Shown in pieces: positions 25,711-35,856 of a stretch of DNA of 64,000 bases. Position numbers and translations under genes: made by a program. The stretch spans positions 2,981,501 to 3,045,500 of the forward strand of contig NC_010581.1 of the NCBI RefSeq assembly GCF_000019845.1, written 5' to 3'. Numbering within the stretch: the first letter of the stretch is position 1; each line of letters opens with the position of its first letter. Below the pieces are notes generated by a model. That model was not told where the DNA came from and did not search any database. It saw only the letters and a list, made by a program, of their open reading frames with translations. The DNA is from Beijerinckia indica subsp. indica ATCC 9039. GTDB lineage: Bacteria > Pseudomonadota > Alphaproteobacteria > Rhizobiales > Beijerinckiaceae.

Positions 25711-28023
25711 CTAGTGTTGGGGTGTCCTGACTACTCCAACAGGTTGAGAGCCGGCGTCTATAAGAGCGCTAATAATTGTATGGTATGCTGGCTTAGGTGC
25801 AAGTGAAGTGTCAAATGGTAAAGGACGCGCTGTTCCCTTACGCTGATCTTGATAAAAGCTATAGCGATCAGCCAATTGCCAAGTCTCTAAGATTTTCACG
25901 GCTGGAGCTTTTGTGATAGCACGGACGAAATCCCCATAGATTTCGGCGACCTTATCGTCGATCTCAGACATCGAGCCAGAGAAAATAGAATCATCAACAT
26001 CGAGTTCGGTGATATAGACATCAATTCCAAGCGTACTCACCTTTGCGATGAATTGTGCAAGGATATCGAAATTTCGCGTATAATGGGGGCGGATATGACA
26101 CTCAAGACCAACTGCATCAATAAGACCTCGCACCGAAAGATCCTGGAGAAGCTTAAACAACTCCTCGCGAACAACTAAGCCGAGATCATCAGACCGTTCC
26201 ACCCAAGCTTCATTTAAGACGAGCTTAGCTGACGGATCGGTGCGTCGAGCTATTTGAAAAGCCTTGATGATATATTCTGGTCCAAGTGCGGAATACCAAG
26301 GGCCATCCCGAAAGCCGCCTGGCTTTTTATGGCCAGGCCAAAAAGGCTCATTGACTACATCCCAAGAATGTATGCGGCCACGATAACGCCCCATCACCTC
26401 CTTGATATGGCGTTCTAACCACTCAATGCGTTCATTTGCAGGAAGTTTGATTAACCAATCTGGATTTCCCTCGTTCCAAATCAGATTATGGCCACGAATA
26501 GGGATACTTGCCGCATCCGCAAACGTAATTAAACTATCTGCGATCGTGAAATCCGCTTCTGGTCCATTACGACGAAGTGCCTTAAATTTCATATGGTAAT
26601 CGGTTGTAAGGATTGCAGCGTGAGTCTTGATGAGCGCTCCATAGGCTGCATCAGAAATCGCTATCTTATCGAAAGCACATCCGAATAAAAGACCTACGCG
26701 TGCGGCAGCCTGCTTCAAAGGAAGGATCGTTGTGGGCGTTGCCGCTAATATTTTCGTTTTAAGAAGTCCAACTGACGCGAAGGCTCCAAGCACACTACGG
26801 CGCGCAAGCCCATTCTGCGGTTGGGTGATATCTGATGTAAGAGAAATTGGACTAGAATGTGGTTGGAGCCACTTTGCATGATGGGATGAAAAACCATACG
26901 AAGCTGCAACACAACGGCGCCAAGTCAAAATCTTCGCTCGTTCAAGCGCTCCATCTGCCAATGCTTGGCGGAATCTCGGAAGATCATGGAGTTCACACAA
27001 TGATTGCGCGATAGAGTCTGCATCGTTGCTATTGACGACCAATCCAGATTTTCCGTGCTCAACAGCTTCCGGCATACCGCCAACGTTACCAGCGATCGAC
27101 GGTAACCCTTGTGCGCCAGCTTCCAAATAGACAAGTCCGAAACCTTCGACAAGACCGTTTAGCTTTGTGTGTCCAGTGAGGCAAAACACATCGCACGCCT
27201 TGTAAAGATCACGCAAGACGTCGTCTGATAGTTCATTTAAAAACAATGTTTTGCATCCAGACGCCGCAGCAGCAACCTTCACCTTACTGGTGTACTCACC
27301 ATCATAGTGAGGTCCGACGATTATATAAATCGTGTGTTCCTTAATACGCTCTGGAAGACGTGATAGAGCTTCAATTACAGAGAGATGGCCTTTTCTGGGC
27401 GTGAGGCGTCCTACCGTGAGAATGACATAAGCATCATCTGCAACACCGAGTTTGAATCTCGTTTCGCTACGATTAGCAGCTGGTTGAAACCAGAAATCCG
27501 ATACTCCAAGCCACTCCGTTTTTACTTTATGGGGTGGTATGTCGGGGAAATGTTGGTTGAAGAGAGAACGAGTAAAGTTACTATTTGCTAAAATTTCCGA
27601 TTTACCCGAGAATAGTCGAACTAACGATATGATAGTTGCTTTAACCGGCGCCCGCATTTCATTGACATCACTACCATGTACTGTGAACAGTTTGTGCACT
27701 TTTGATGGAGCCATGAGGTGGACTGGCAGGAAGAAGGGCCAATCCATGGCATGAATAATATCAAATGTCTCGGATCGAACTGCACGGCGCACAATCTGCA
27801 ATTTTTGCGGAAGATTCTTCATCGTATGCCGATGCCCGGCATAGCGGATAACACGGAAAGGAAAGCATTTTAAGTCATCATCAGCTAAGTCTTGGTGATA
27901 GGACGGTGCGTATAACGTTACGTCACCACCAAGCTCCGTAGCACCGCGGGCGAGTTCGGCTGCATATGTCCCGATTCCACCGCGTAAAGGATAAAATTCA
28001 CTTGTAAATAATAAAAGGCGCAT
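25711..28023 (-). CDS. GT4 glycosyltransferase fused to GH10 xylanase-type hydrolase
   Basis: A 770-residue two-enzyme protein. Residues 1 to about 385 form a GT-B glycosyltransferase of family 4 (LLFTSEFYPLRGGIGTYAAE, ILTVGRLTPRKGHLSVIEAL, the EX7E motif EGFGLVYLE, then AGNVGGMPEAVEHG). Residues about 435-755 form a GH10 domain (KFKALRRNGPEADFTIADSL, IRGHNLIWNEGNPDWL, WDVVNEPFW with the acid/base Glu near 559, and YITELDVDD with the nucleophile Glu near 673). Between them, at about 408-430, lies GLARRSVLGAFASVGLL, a twin-arginine-like signal with no Met before it, as if an exported xylanase-like gene had been fused in frame. The GT half should act on the inner membrane face; the GH10 half is expected to meet the polymer outside. 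Whether the fusion stays in the cytoplasm is open. Confidence 0.85.
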   Translation of the reverse strand: MRLLLFTSEFYPLRGGIGTYAAELARGATELGGDVTLYAPSYHQDLADDDLKCFPFRVIRYAGHRHTMKNLPQKLQIVRRAVRSETFDIIHAMDWPFFLPVHLMAPSKVHKLFTVHGSDVNEMRAPVKATIISLVRLFSGKSEILANSNFTRSLFNQHFPDIPPHKVKTEWLGVSDFWFQPAANRSETRFKLGVADDAYVILTVGRLTPRKGHLSVIEALSRLPERIKEHTIYIIVGPHYDGEYTSKVKVAAAASGCKTLFLNELSDDVLRDLYKACDVFCLTGHTKLNGLVEGFGLVYLEAGAQGLPSIAGNVGGMPEAVEHGKSGLVVNSNDADSIAQSLCELHDLPRFRQALADGALERAKILTWRRCVAASYGFSSHHAKWLQPHSSPISLTSDITQPQNGLARRSVLGAFASVGLLKTKILAATPTTILPLKQAAARVGLLFGCAFDKIAISDAAYGALIKTHAAILTTDYHMKFKALRRNGPEADFTIADSLITFADAASIPIRGHNLIWNEGNPDWLIKLPANERIEWLERHIKEVMGRYRGRIHSWDVVNEPFWPGHKKPGGFRDGPWYSALGPEYIIKAFQIARRTDPSAKLVLNEAWVERSDDLGLVVREELFKLLQDLSVRGLIDAVGLECHIRPHYTRNFDILAQFIAKVSTLGIDVYITELDVDDSIFSGSMSEIDDKVAEIYGDFVRAITKAPAVKILETWQLADRYSFYQDQRKGTARPLPFDTSLAPKPAYHTIISALIDAGSQPVGVVRTPQH

Positions 28024-28215
28024 GTGGAAAACCCGAAGTTTGTTAGAGCCTCAATCATCAATCGGAGCATACCTGCAGCACGATAACTTTGCCTTGGCGT
28101 AGCTAGGTTAGATTGCGAAATAATCGTTATATTTGGAAAAATAATGTGTGTTATAAAAGTATACACGGTACTTCTTTAGATAAATATGTTAATGATATTA
28201 TTTTATTTATGACAA

Positions 28216-30435
28216 TCATATATCATGATAATGGTATGATTCTAAATGTTTCAATGACTGAACGTCTGCTTTATTTAAAATAACTCCGAGAATCCGCTCG
28301 ATAGGACATTCCAACTTAGAGAGGCTTTTCAACACAATCTCTTTTTTTGTTTTGCCCAATTCCACAACCATGATGAATCTATCTATTAGGTGACTTATCG
28401 AATTTACGTCGACTACAGGCATAATAGGTGGCAAATCGAGAACAACATAATCGTAGTTTTCTTCTGCCCAGTTGATGAGTTGTTCCATATACTTTGAGGA
28501 TAGAATCTCCGCAGTATGGGCAATATGTATCCTCGGTTCAGCCGGAAGGAAATCGATGCCTGAAATAGGATCATGCCAAATAACTTGATTAACAGTGCTT
28601 AGATTTTCGATGGTTGCGAGCAAGCCGTTGTCAGTATTACCAATAAACCCCTTTGTCATTGAATTGTGACGGAGATCGCTATCAATCAAGAGTATTTTTT
28701 TACCTCCCTGGGCTAGAATGGCTGCAAAATTAGCCGCTATCGTCGTCTTACCTTCTCCTGGTAAGGCGGAAACTATGCCAAAGGTGCGTACCTTGCTTAC
28801 CCGGCCGCTAATTTGAATAGATAACTTGACATTCTGTAATGTTTCGGCAAAGCGGGAAAACGGTGCGTCAATGACGTAACGATAGATGCCTAAATTCGTA
28901 GGAAGCATCCGTTCTAATTTGCTTATAACATTTTCATTTTGTTGCTCCAGAAACGATATTTTAGGAAGAATTCCAAAGCATTTGAGACCGGTGAATTCCT
29001 CGATTTGCGCCTCTGTACGAAAAACATTATCCAGTCGTTCCCGCACAAAAACTGCAAAAACGCCTAAAAAGCAGCCGATGAAAGTAGCTCCTGATAGGAT
29101 GAGCAAAGTCTTTGGCGACGATTTTCTTTCCGGTGTATCTGCTTTAGTGATGATCCGTGCTTCGCTCACAGGGAATGTCTGTTGTTGAGTGGCTTCCATC
29201 GAACGTTGTAGGAAATTGTCATGGAGAGTTCGGTAGGTTTGAGCTGTACTTTCAAGAACTCGCAGCTGAAGTTGTGCCTTACTTGTTGTTCCAGCGGCTT
29301 CAAGAGCAAGCTGGTTCAAACTTTTTTCAATCGCACCCTCCCGTGCTGACGCAATCTTGTAGTCACTTTTGTAGGTCTCGGTGATGCGATTCAGTTCTAA
29401 GCTGATTGATTTTGATATTTCGTGCATTTGATCACGAAGACGGACAGCAGCAAGATGGTCTGCTCCATAACGATTAGCCCATTCACTTTCTTTAGCGGAA
29501 AAATCGAGATACTGAGCGCGTAATCGGGAAATAACATCACTTTTCAATGCATCAGAAATTTTGGAGTTCGTTACATTGCCGTTCCAATCTTGGAGGGCGT
29601 CCAACTTAGCCTTTGCTTCAGCTGTTAGGGTCCTGGCTGCTATTAGCTGTGTATTGAGATCAGTTAATTGCTGTTGAGATATCAATCCACGCGATGTATC
29701 AACGAGATTATTTTCTTCCTTGAATTTACGCACAGCTTCGTCTGCGGCAGCAGACTGCATTCGTAATTCTTTTATGCGATCTTGCAACCATTCGCCAGTT
29801 CGGCGTGTTGCTTCAAACTTTGCATCGAGATCAGATATTATGTAACTATCTGCAATTGCATTGGCGATTTGTGCCGATTTGTCAGGATCCAGCGATGTAT
29901 AGGTAATTTCGATTACATCAGTTAGGCCAACACGTTTGACAATAAGATTACGTAACAAAGCTTGAGTTATTTTGTAATCAATCTTTGTCTCACTAGTCAG
30001 ACGTGGCTTAGAAAAAAATGATGTAATGTATGCAATGCAATTTTGCAGTATACCGCGCTCTGATCCACTAAATTCTGAATCATTTATCAGTTTTAATTTA
30101 CGAACTACTGGCAATATAACGCTTTCCGACTTAATGACCTCTACTTGGCTATCTATTGTAGATGTATCCGGTGGTGCATCGGCGATAATTTGCGTTTTTT
30201 CAAAAACTTGATTCTTACTGCCGCCTATTAATACAGTCGTGCTAGCTGTATATTTTGCAGGCGCAATAATTATATAGAGCGTTGAAAAAATAATTAAAGT
30301 ACACATAATAGTTGCTATTAAGCGCCATTGTCTCTGTATAGTGGACCAGCTACGAGCAAAGCTAAAATTTGCGCCGTGCTCACTAAATGATGAGGGGTCC
30401 AAATAATATTTTGCTTGCTTGTTTGTTTGAAGCAT
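28216..30435 (-). CDS. Wzc/GumC-type polysaccharide copolymerase with BY-kinase domain
   Basis: A 739-residue inner-membrane protein that controls chain length and export in Wzy-dependent polysaccharide assembly. It has an N-terminal membrane helix (about residues 40-60), a Wzz domain, a long coiled region (residues about 200-400), a second membrane helix (TLLILSGATFIGCFLGVFAV) and a cytoplasmic tyrosine kinase: Walker A SALPGEGKTTIAANFA at about 555, Walker A' ILLIDSDLRHNSM and Walker B DYVVLDLPPIMPVVD. The C-terminal tail, normally a cluster of autophosphorylated Tyr, is very short here (YHYHDI). Start ATG 30435. It follows the GT4 gene at 30505-31701 by 69 bases, so the two are probably co-transcribed. 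Confidence 0.92.
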   Translation of the reverse strand: MLQTNKQAKYYLDPSSFSEHGANFSFARSWSTIQRQWRLIATIMCTLIIFSTLYIIIAPAKYTASTTVLIGGSKNQVFEKTQIIADAPPDTSTIDSQVEVIKSESVILPVVRKLKLINDSEFSGSERGILQNCIAYITSFFSKPRLTSETKIDYKITQALLRNLIVKRVGLTDVIEITYTSLDPDKSAQIANAIADSYIISDLDAKFEATRRTGEWLQDRIKELRMQSAAADEAVRKFKEENNLVDTSRGLISQQQLTDLNTQLIAARTLTAEAKAKLDALQDWNGNVTNSKISDALKSDVISRLRAQYLDFSAKESEWANRYGADHLAAVRLRDQMHEISKSISLELNRITETYKSDYKIASAREGAIEKSLNQLALEAAGTTSKAQLQLRVLESTAQTYRTLHDNFLQRSMEATQQQTFPVSEARIITKADTPERKSSPKTLLILSGATFIGCFLGVFAVFVRERLDNVFRTEAQIEEFTGLKCFGILPKISFLEQQNENVISKLERMLPTNLGIYRYVIDAPFSRFAETLQNVKLSIQISGRVSKVRTFGIVSALPGEGKTTIAANFAAILAQGGKKILLIDSDLRHNSMTKGFIGNTDNGLLATIENLSTVNQVIWHDPISGIDFLPAEPRIHIAHTAEILSSKYMEQLINWAEENYDYVVLDLPPIMPVVDVNSISHLIDRFIMVVELGKTKKEIVLKSLSKLECPIERILGVILNKADVQSLKHLESYHYHDI

Positions 30436-30504
30436 CAATGTCTTATACCCTATAAAGCCGAAGGTGCAAAGCTTGGCCTAAATCCGGTGTTTATGATTTT
30501 AATA

Positions 30505-31701
30505 CTAAACATTTAAGCGTTGATGCACTTCGCGATGATAACTATATACTTTTTCAAGCAATATTTGCGGCGTGAAGTCTGCTACCTTGTGAGCAACTTT
30601 TTGTGGATCGATATGGCCAAGCTTAATCTCTTTCCAAATTTGGAGGAATCGCTCGGTAAGCTTTTCAAGCATCTTATCTTCTGATGTTCGAGGAACAAGA
30701 TAACCACTTAAACCGTCCTCTATTACTGCCTCTAACTGAGGAAGATGAACTGCTACAGCTGGGCGACCTGCACCAAGCCCTTCGAGCGTGCAGCGTGGCA
30801 TACCTTCGAATTCGGAGGTCAGAATAGTTGCATGCATTGACATAGCAATTTCCGCGATTTTCTTTTGAGGTTGAAACCCATGTAAATGCGTTACATCCTG
30901 TATATCGTCGAACTCAGTAAAGCGTGTAGGTTCACTTGTTCCGATATAGTGGAACTCTATACGGTCTTTACCTAATGCCGTTTTTAAGTTTTTTATTACT
31001 TTAAACATTAACCACGGCGCTTTAAAAGCATCGAGTCTTCCGCAAAACAATATACGTAATATATTATCATTTAGAATAAACTGAGTTGGTGCATATATGT
31101 CAGGATTGTACCAAGTTGTCAGCGTAGATATCTTTCCTGCATAACTGGGATACAGAGATTTTATTCGCTCAGTTATCATTGGGTTGACGCATAAAAAACG
31201 TTCGCAATGCTTAATTGCAAATTGCTCGTTAAAATTGTGTATAAAGCGATATCTACCTAGTAAGGAATCCATTTTTAGCTTTGGCGCACCTTCTCCATGC
31301 AGCATTTGAAAGAATGGCGTTCTCATGAGGACGCAAAAAAACGCAAATTCGACGCGCCTCAGATCTACGGTATACATCCCACTCTTAAGTAATTTTCTGA
31401 TTTCAAGCAAATGTCTAGCAAGACCTGCTGCAAATTGGAATGTAATGCTATTTAGTATACTTTTGGCAGCTTCGTGAATTTGATTATCCGAATAATGTAT
31501 AATGGGCATGAAACGGATATGGCGTCCTTGTACTTCAAGATCGGTGACTTTACCTAGTGGCAAGTCGCCCTTTCCATCCACACCTATCATCAGTATATTT
31601 ATGTCATCCGGATGAAAGCGGATAAAATCACGAATGTATGTCTCTAGACCGCCTACTTTCGGTCCGCGCGGATCGAAAGGGTGTAATAGGCATACGTTCA
31701 T
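30505..31701 (-). CDS. Glycosyltransferase family 4
   Basis: A 398-residue GT-B protein. N-terminal acceptor domain: MNVCLLHPFDPRGPKVGGLE then TYIRDFIRFHPDD. C-terminal nucleotide-sugar domain: NILRILFCGRLDAFKAPWLM, a helix with MSMHATILTSEFEGMPRCTL, EGLGAGRPAVAV. The EX7E pattern is recognisable as EFEGMPRCTLE. It would add one sugar to the lipid-linked repeat unit. First gene of a minus-strand run with the copolymerase and the GT4-GH10 fusion. Donor and linkage cannot be told. Confidence 0.88.
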   Translation of the reverse strand: MNVCLLHPFDPRGPKVGGLETYIRDFIRFHPDDINILMIGVDGKGDLPLGKVTDLEVQGRHIRFMPIIHYSDNQIHEAAKSILNSITFQFAAGLARHLLEIRKLLKSGMYTVDLRRVEFAFFCVLMRTPFFQMLHGEGAPKLKMDSLLGRYRFIHNFNEQFAIKHCERFLCVNPMITERIKSLYPSYAGKISTLTTWYNPDIYAPTQFILNDNILRILFCGRLDAFKAPWLMFKVIKNLKTALGKDRIEFHYIGTSEPTRFTEFDDIQDVTHLHGFQPQKKIAEIAMSMHATILTSEFEGMPRCTLEGLGAGRPAVAVHLPQLEAVIEDGLSGYLVPRTSEDKMLEKLTERFLQIWKEIKLGHIDPQKVAHKVADFTPQILLEKVYSYHREVHQRLNV

Positions 31702-32109
31702 TTTTAATGATCCCTATTGGTGATGAAAGCTAAATAGCGTTTCAGCCAGGCGTTGCCAGTATATAAATTAAATACACGATATGCCAATAACTCAACACAT
31801 AAAAAGATCGATGATCGTTGCGTGCTTCTAAAGCGACTTTAGGCATTTGCTAGCCTGTGTTCATTCTTTTCATTAGCACGGCGATGCGGTAGGATAAGTG
31901 TCCTTCGGATAGCCTTTGCTTTGGTCTATTCCCCGTGAATCGATCCCATTGGACATCGTCCCATGCACCACCCATCTCTTAGCCAGGAGGATGGTAAGAT
32001 AGCTGATTTATTTATGTTTTCTTTTAAAAAATAGTCAGGATCGAACGTAAGCGTATTCTCGAAGCGGAGATCGATCAGGCGTCGTCTTGTTTTACGGTTT
32101 TGACCATGC
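31702..32109. other. Promoter region of the GT4-copolymerase run
   Basis: About 400 bases without a gene, A+T-rich at first. No operator or terminator could be picked out. At 32110 an IS66 remnant begins. Confidence 0.35.
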
Positions 32110-32345
32110 CTATGGCATGAGTTCGTTGATGTGGCTGTTTAGCCAACTGGAGACAATTTTTGTGTGGCGTTGGTGATGTAAACGAGCGGATAGCTGCCAT
32201 CGAACTTGCAGGTTTCGATGATAGATCGGATAGCGACTGCTCGTTTTCCGCCTGCCTTTGAGCCAGCGAGCAGCCAATTGCGGTGCCCCCGAGGGCTGGG
32301 TGCGCTTGTTAGGACCACTCCTTGCGACCGGTCGTGGGATCTCTC
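32110..32345 (-). pseudogene. IS66-family transposase, C-terminal remnant
   Basis: Two minus-strand phases together give HRNWLLAGSKAGGKRAVAIR, SIIETCKFDGSYPLVYIT and IVSSWLNSHINELMP with a stop at 32110. This is the end of the IS66 DDE transposase, where the usual text is close to IETCKLNG-DP-AYLTDVL. The remaining 400 residues are gone. Confidence 0.7.
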
Positions 32346-32469
32346 CCTTCCAATTCGACCTCATCCTTCATGTTGCTCTCCGCCATAGACTACCGATCGC
32401 AGCATCATTCCTTCAAACGCAAGACGACCCTCAGAACTCCCTTACGATCAAACCGCTTTTTCCGACTGA

Positions 32470-33000
32470 TGTGCGAGGCGAGGAAAGGGCGATGATTGCC
32501 GGGTGCAGAGCGGGGTCGTCTATGCCCTACCCTATGGCGGTTGCCGGGCCAATTGCGCGGATGTCCATGAGCCAAAGAAAATCCTCTACAATCCGTTTCG
32601 TCCGCTGGTCCGGGCCCGGAATCTTTGAAGGCCTCTTCAGTGTGCTCGCTGGTGCGGAAGATGCATCGGATCGGTTGTTCATCGACAGTTCTGCATGAAG
32701 GTTCATCACTGCACGGTCAACGGAAAAAGCGGCTTGGCTCAGTATCCGCTGCACAAGGACTACGACAGCAAGGATCTGCGCGAAGGGCTTGAAGAACGCA
32801 GCATACAACCCATTATTTCACCGCGCAAAACCACAAGATTCTCTACGACTACGACAAGGCTATTTACGAGCAGCGCAATATCATTGGACGCATGTTCTGC
32901 CACAACATCAATAGCTTCATAGCCACCATTTGCGTAGCAGCCACCATCATCTGGTGGTCTACTGAACCGGACCCAGCAAAAAGTTTTCCTCTCTCGATGC
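32470..33000 (+). pseudogene. IS5-family transposase, decayed
   Basis: Pieces in three phases: a stretch near 32560-32640 with RKSSTIRFVRWSGPGIFEGL, then LFIDSSAMKVHHCTVNGKSG around the first catalytic Asp, KDYDSKDLREGLEERSIQPI near 32760, and YDKAIYEQRNIIGRMFCHN close to the end. Several deletions and shifts separate them. It is not functional. Confidence 0.7.
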
Positions 33001-33240
33001 AAGTCTGCGAGATGTTGCGCAAACCTCTGCAAGTTCGCAAACCGCTCAGTAAGCATCATGGCACGGACGTCTTAAACCTCATAAGCCAAAAAACGCGCTA
33101 ATAAATGATAAATTTGTATATCACCATAGGTTGTAAAAACGATCTATAAATGCACTATTATAATTCATTGTCTGAACGTATCCGGCGGCGACATTGAAGT
33201 AACCGTCATCCAGGGGGTGTATAAATTTAGGAAGGGTGCC

Positions 33241-34059
33241 ATGCTTGGAGTTAAAAATCATAATGTCGTTAATTATTCTAAAGACATACAGCCATTCAAC
33301 TATAATGAAGTTGAGTTATCAGTTGCCAATTTTTTACAAGGCCAAGCGGACCGCCTGCGGCGATATATTGGAAAATCCTTCATCCAGATTGGCCGAGATT
33401 TGATTGGCGCCAAACGTTATCTTTCACATGGCGCCTTTATCCACTGGGTGGAAAGCGAGGTCGGCATTCCTGCTCGAACCGCGCAAGGATATATGAAAAT
33501 TGCGCTATGGGCAGAAGGCAAAAGCGCGAATGTCGCGCTTTTGCCACCTTCACTGCTTTACATCTTGTCGGCGCAAACTACACCGCAGGAGATTGTCAAC
33601 AACGTGCTTGCTATAGTTGAATCAGGAAAAACCGTATCGGTTTCAGCGGTTCGGCAGCAATTACGAGCATTGCGAACATCGCCCGAAAAGCAGGAGGATG
33701 GGTCCCTCCTTCTTTCGCCCTCCGCGAGTTCAGCCTATGTTGACTACAGCGAACAGAATATCCCCACGAATTCGGTGTCAGCGGCATCGCACGACGATGA
33801 CCTTGTTGAAGTCATTGAAATACTGTCACGTTGTCTTTCATTACATGAATATGAACGCGTGCGAACTATTATGACTAGTCAACATTTGTTACGCGACACG
33901 AATCTTGCTGAAAGAATTCTGAAAGCATTCGAACGACTCGCATGTGCCGAGCTAACGCATCGAAATCAATTCCATAACGTCATACCTCATGATTCACAGC
34001 ATTCCTTAGAGTGTGACTTAATGCTATTAAACCATACAACATCGTCTCCACATGTATAG
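33241..34059 (+). CDS. DUF3102 family protein
   Basis: A 272-residue soluble protein. Residues about 20-130 match the DUF3102 pattern (FIQIGRDLIGAKRYLSHGAF, WVESEVGIPARTAQGYMKIA), a putative DNA-binding helical domain found in phage, plasmid and island proteins. The remainder is acidic, low in recognisable features. ATG 33241 is chosen because GGAAGGGTG precedes it; an upstream start adds eight residues. It is the first gene of the + strand half of the exopolysaccharide block and lies between transposon wrecks and the WecG-type gene. A regulatory role is possible but not shown. Confidence 0.7.
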   Translation: MLGVKNHNVVNYSKDIQPFNYNEVELSVANFLQGQADRLRRYIGKSFIQIGRDLIGAKRYLSHGAFIHWVESEVGIPARTAQGYMKIALWAEGKSANVALLPPSLLYILSAQTTPQEIVNNVLAIVESGKTVSVSAVRQQLRALRTSPEKQEDGSLLLSPSASSAYVDYSEQNIPTNSVSAASHDDDLVEVIEILSRCLSLHEYERVRTIMTSQHLLRDTNLAERILKAFERLACAELTHRNQFHNVIPHDSQHSLECDLMLLNHTTSSPHV

Positions 34060-34208
34060 ATATATATAATAATGTTATTATATGCACATATTACTATTAT
34101 AGTATATAATTATATATCATATTATACCAGATAAATAAGTGAAATACTTTGATATATCTAAATATAGATGGTAACCTCATATAATATATTACATAGAGGG
34201 GTTATAAT

Positions 34209-35021
34209 ATGACATGTTGGGGTGATGCTTTTAAGGTCAATGATATTGCTGTAAACGGCCTTTCTGAGAAGATGGTCGTGAGACGGATATTTGATCTATT
34301 GTTGTCTGATGAGTCATTCACGGTATTTACAATAAATCTTGATCATATAGTTAAATTAAAAAGAGAATCAAAATTTGCAAAAGCTTATAATGCTGCGGAA
34401 ATCGTAACGGCAGACGGATTTCCGATCGTATTAATAGGGCGCTTACTTAATAAAAAAGTCAAAAGAACAACGGGAGCAGACCTTATCGAGCCAGTATGTG
34501 CAGAAGCAGCTCGCAAAGGTATAGGTATATTCCTTTGCGGATCAACACATCACTCGCTTCAGTTTGCTTCACAATATTTATGTACAAAATTCCCCAACTT
34601 AGATGTTCGAGGTTATGTGGCGCCACCTTATGGTTTTGACCCTGAAGGAAGGGATGCAGATGAACTTATAAAAATAATAGATCACTCTGGTGCCCGCATT
34701 GCTTTTCTTGCATTTGGGGCCCCCAAGCAGGAAGTTTTTTCTCATCGAGCTGCACAACATGTATCTGGAATGGCCCTGTTGTCGATTGGAGCGGGTCTAG
34801 ACTTTCTTTCTGGACACCAACTTCGCGCACCGGACTTGATCCGCAAGCTTAATCTTGAGTGGGCTTGGCGTCTGGCCTCCAATCCGCGGCGTTTTGCACG
34901 TCGATATGCAGATTGTCTTTCGATATTGCCGGGACTTATTATTAGCACTTTAATAATTCCATTATTTTATACAAATATAAACAGAATATTGCGGTCAATA
35001 TCAGCCGATGATAACAGTTGA
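34209..35021 (+). CDS. WecG/TagA/CpsF (GumM-type) glycosyltransferase
   Basis: A 270-residue family 26 glycosyltransferase. The family boxes are all present: TINLDHIVK, AEIVTADGFPIVLIGR, TGADLIEPVC, IGIFLCGSTHHSLQ, IAFLAFGAPKQEVF, SIGAGLDFLSGHQLRAPD and LEWAWRLASNPRRFARRY. Members transfer ManNAc (WecG, TagA), or a hexose in xanthan-type loci (GumM), to a lipid-linked saccharide at the inner membrane. Given the xanthan-like gene set, a GumM-like role is the likelier. The C-terminal hydrophobic segment (ILPGLIISTLIIPLFY) may hold it to the membrane. Confidence 0.9.
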   Translation: MTCWGDAFKVNDIAVNGLSEKMVVRRIFDLLLSDESFTVFTINLDHIVKLKRESKFAKAYNAAEIVTADGFPIVLIGRLLNKKVKRTTGADLIEPVCAEAARKGIGIFLCGSTHHSLQFASQYLCTKFPNLDVRGYVAPPYGFDPEGRDADELIKIIDHSGARIAFLAFGAPKQEVFSHRAAQHVSGMALLSIGAGLDFLSGHQLRAPDLIRKLNLEWAWRLASNPRRFARRYADCLSILPGLIISTLIIPLFYTNINRILRSISADDNS

Positions 35022-35132
35022 TATTGCTATATTTATTTTTCACTCAATACTTATAAAGTAAGCAGTGGTTTGAAGGCATCTTTTCCGGCGGGCGGAATAA
35101 GGAGTGTTTGAGCTCATGGAAGGCTTAGGCAT

Positions 35133-35600
35133 ATGACGATCACTGAGCTTACGCCTGGAACCAAAGACGATAAACGTCCGCGGCGATTCGAGGTCTTTAC
35201 GGGATCCGGACGCCGGCGTGATTGGAGCCAGGGAGAAAAAGCATTGATTGCCGCGGAGAACCGTTCATCTGACCCAAGTATTTGCGCGGTTGCCCGTCGA
35301 CGTGGCCTTTCTTCATCGCAATTATTTCATGGCGGTATATCGCGCGGGAGAGACAAGAGTCCGATCCGCCGTTTGTGCCCGCGATCCTGCCAGACAAAAC
35401 TGTTCCTCAGTTCCAACTATGGAACTGGCGGCGGACAGGATCACCGCGAAGATCGCGGCAAATGCGGAGCATCCATCATCAACGCGATCATTCAGCTTTG
35501 AAAGCGTCCTTGTGATCGGTCCGACAGGCAAAATCCGTGTGATGATTGCAACAAAGCCCGGGAACGGGAGGCCTGGCCTCGACAGTCGGTCGAGACGAGG
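35133..35600 (+). pseudogene. IS66-family orfA and orfB starts, decayed
   Basis: The first frame reads FEVFTGSGRRRDWSQGEKAL and ICAVARRRGLSSSQLF, the helix-turn-helix of IS66 TnpA. After a frameshift DPPFVPAILPD fits the TnpA middle. Further on LVIGPTGKIRVMIATKP and GLDS match the start of TnpB. All are broken. Together with 32110-32345 this shows at least one IS66 copy once lay in the locus. Confidence 0.7.
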
Positions 35601-35856
35601 AAACGGTGAGAACCTACATCAAGAACCAGGAGCTTCAGGATCGCGGGATGGGAACAACCCACTCTGATCCCATAGCCCCATCACAAAGGTGCAGAATCCT
35701 TTTAAACCGCTTTTAGCGGTTCCCTATCATACCACCCGCTAAGCTGTGGTTACTGATTCGAATATATATTTATCTTAGCGAGTACGGACGTATTTTTTGT
35801 GCGTCTCAAATATTTTTTATTATATATTTATATATTGAAAAAAGAAGGGTGACGGC

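Noticed and set aside
35705..35721. Intrinsic terminator AACCGCT-TTT-AGCGGTT
   Set aside because: The stem is only seven pairs, no T-run follows on the + strand and only a weak one on the minus strand; no gene ends beside it.
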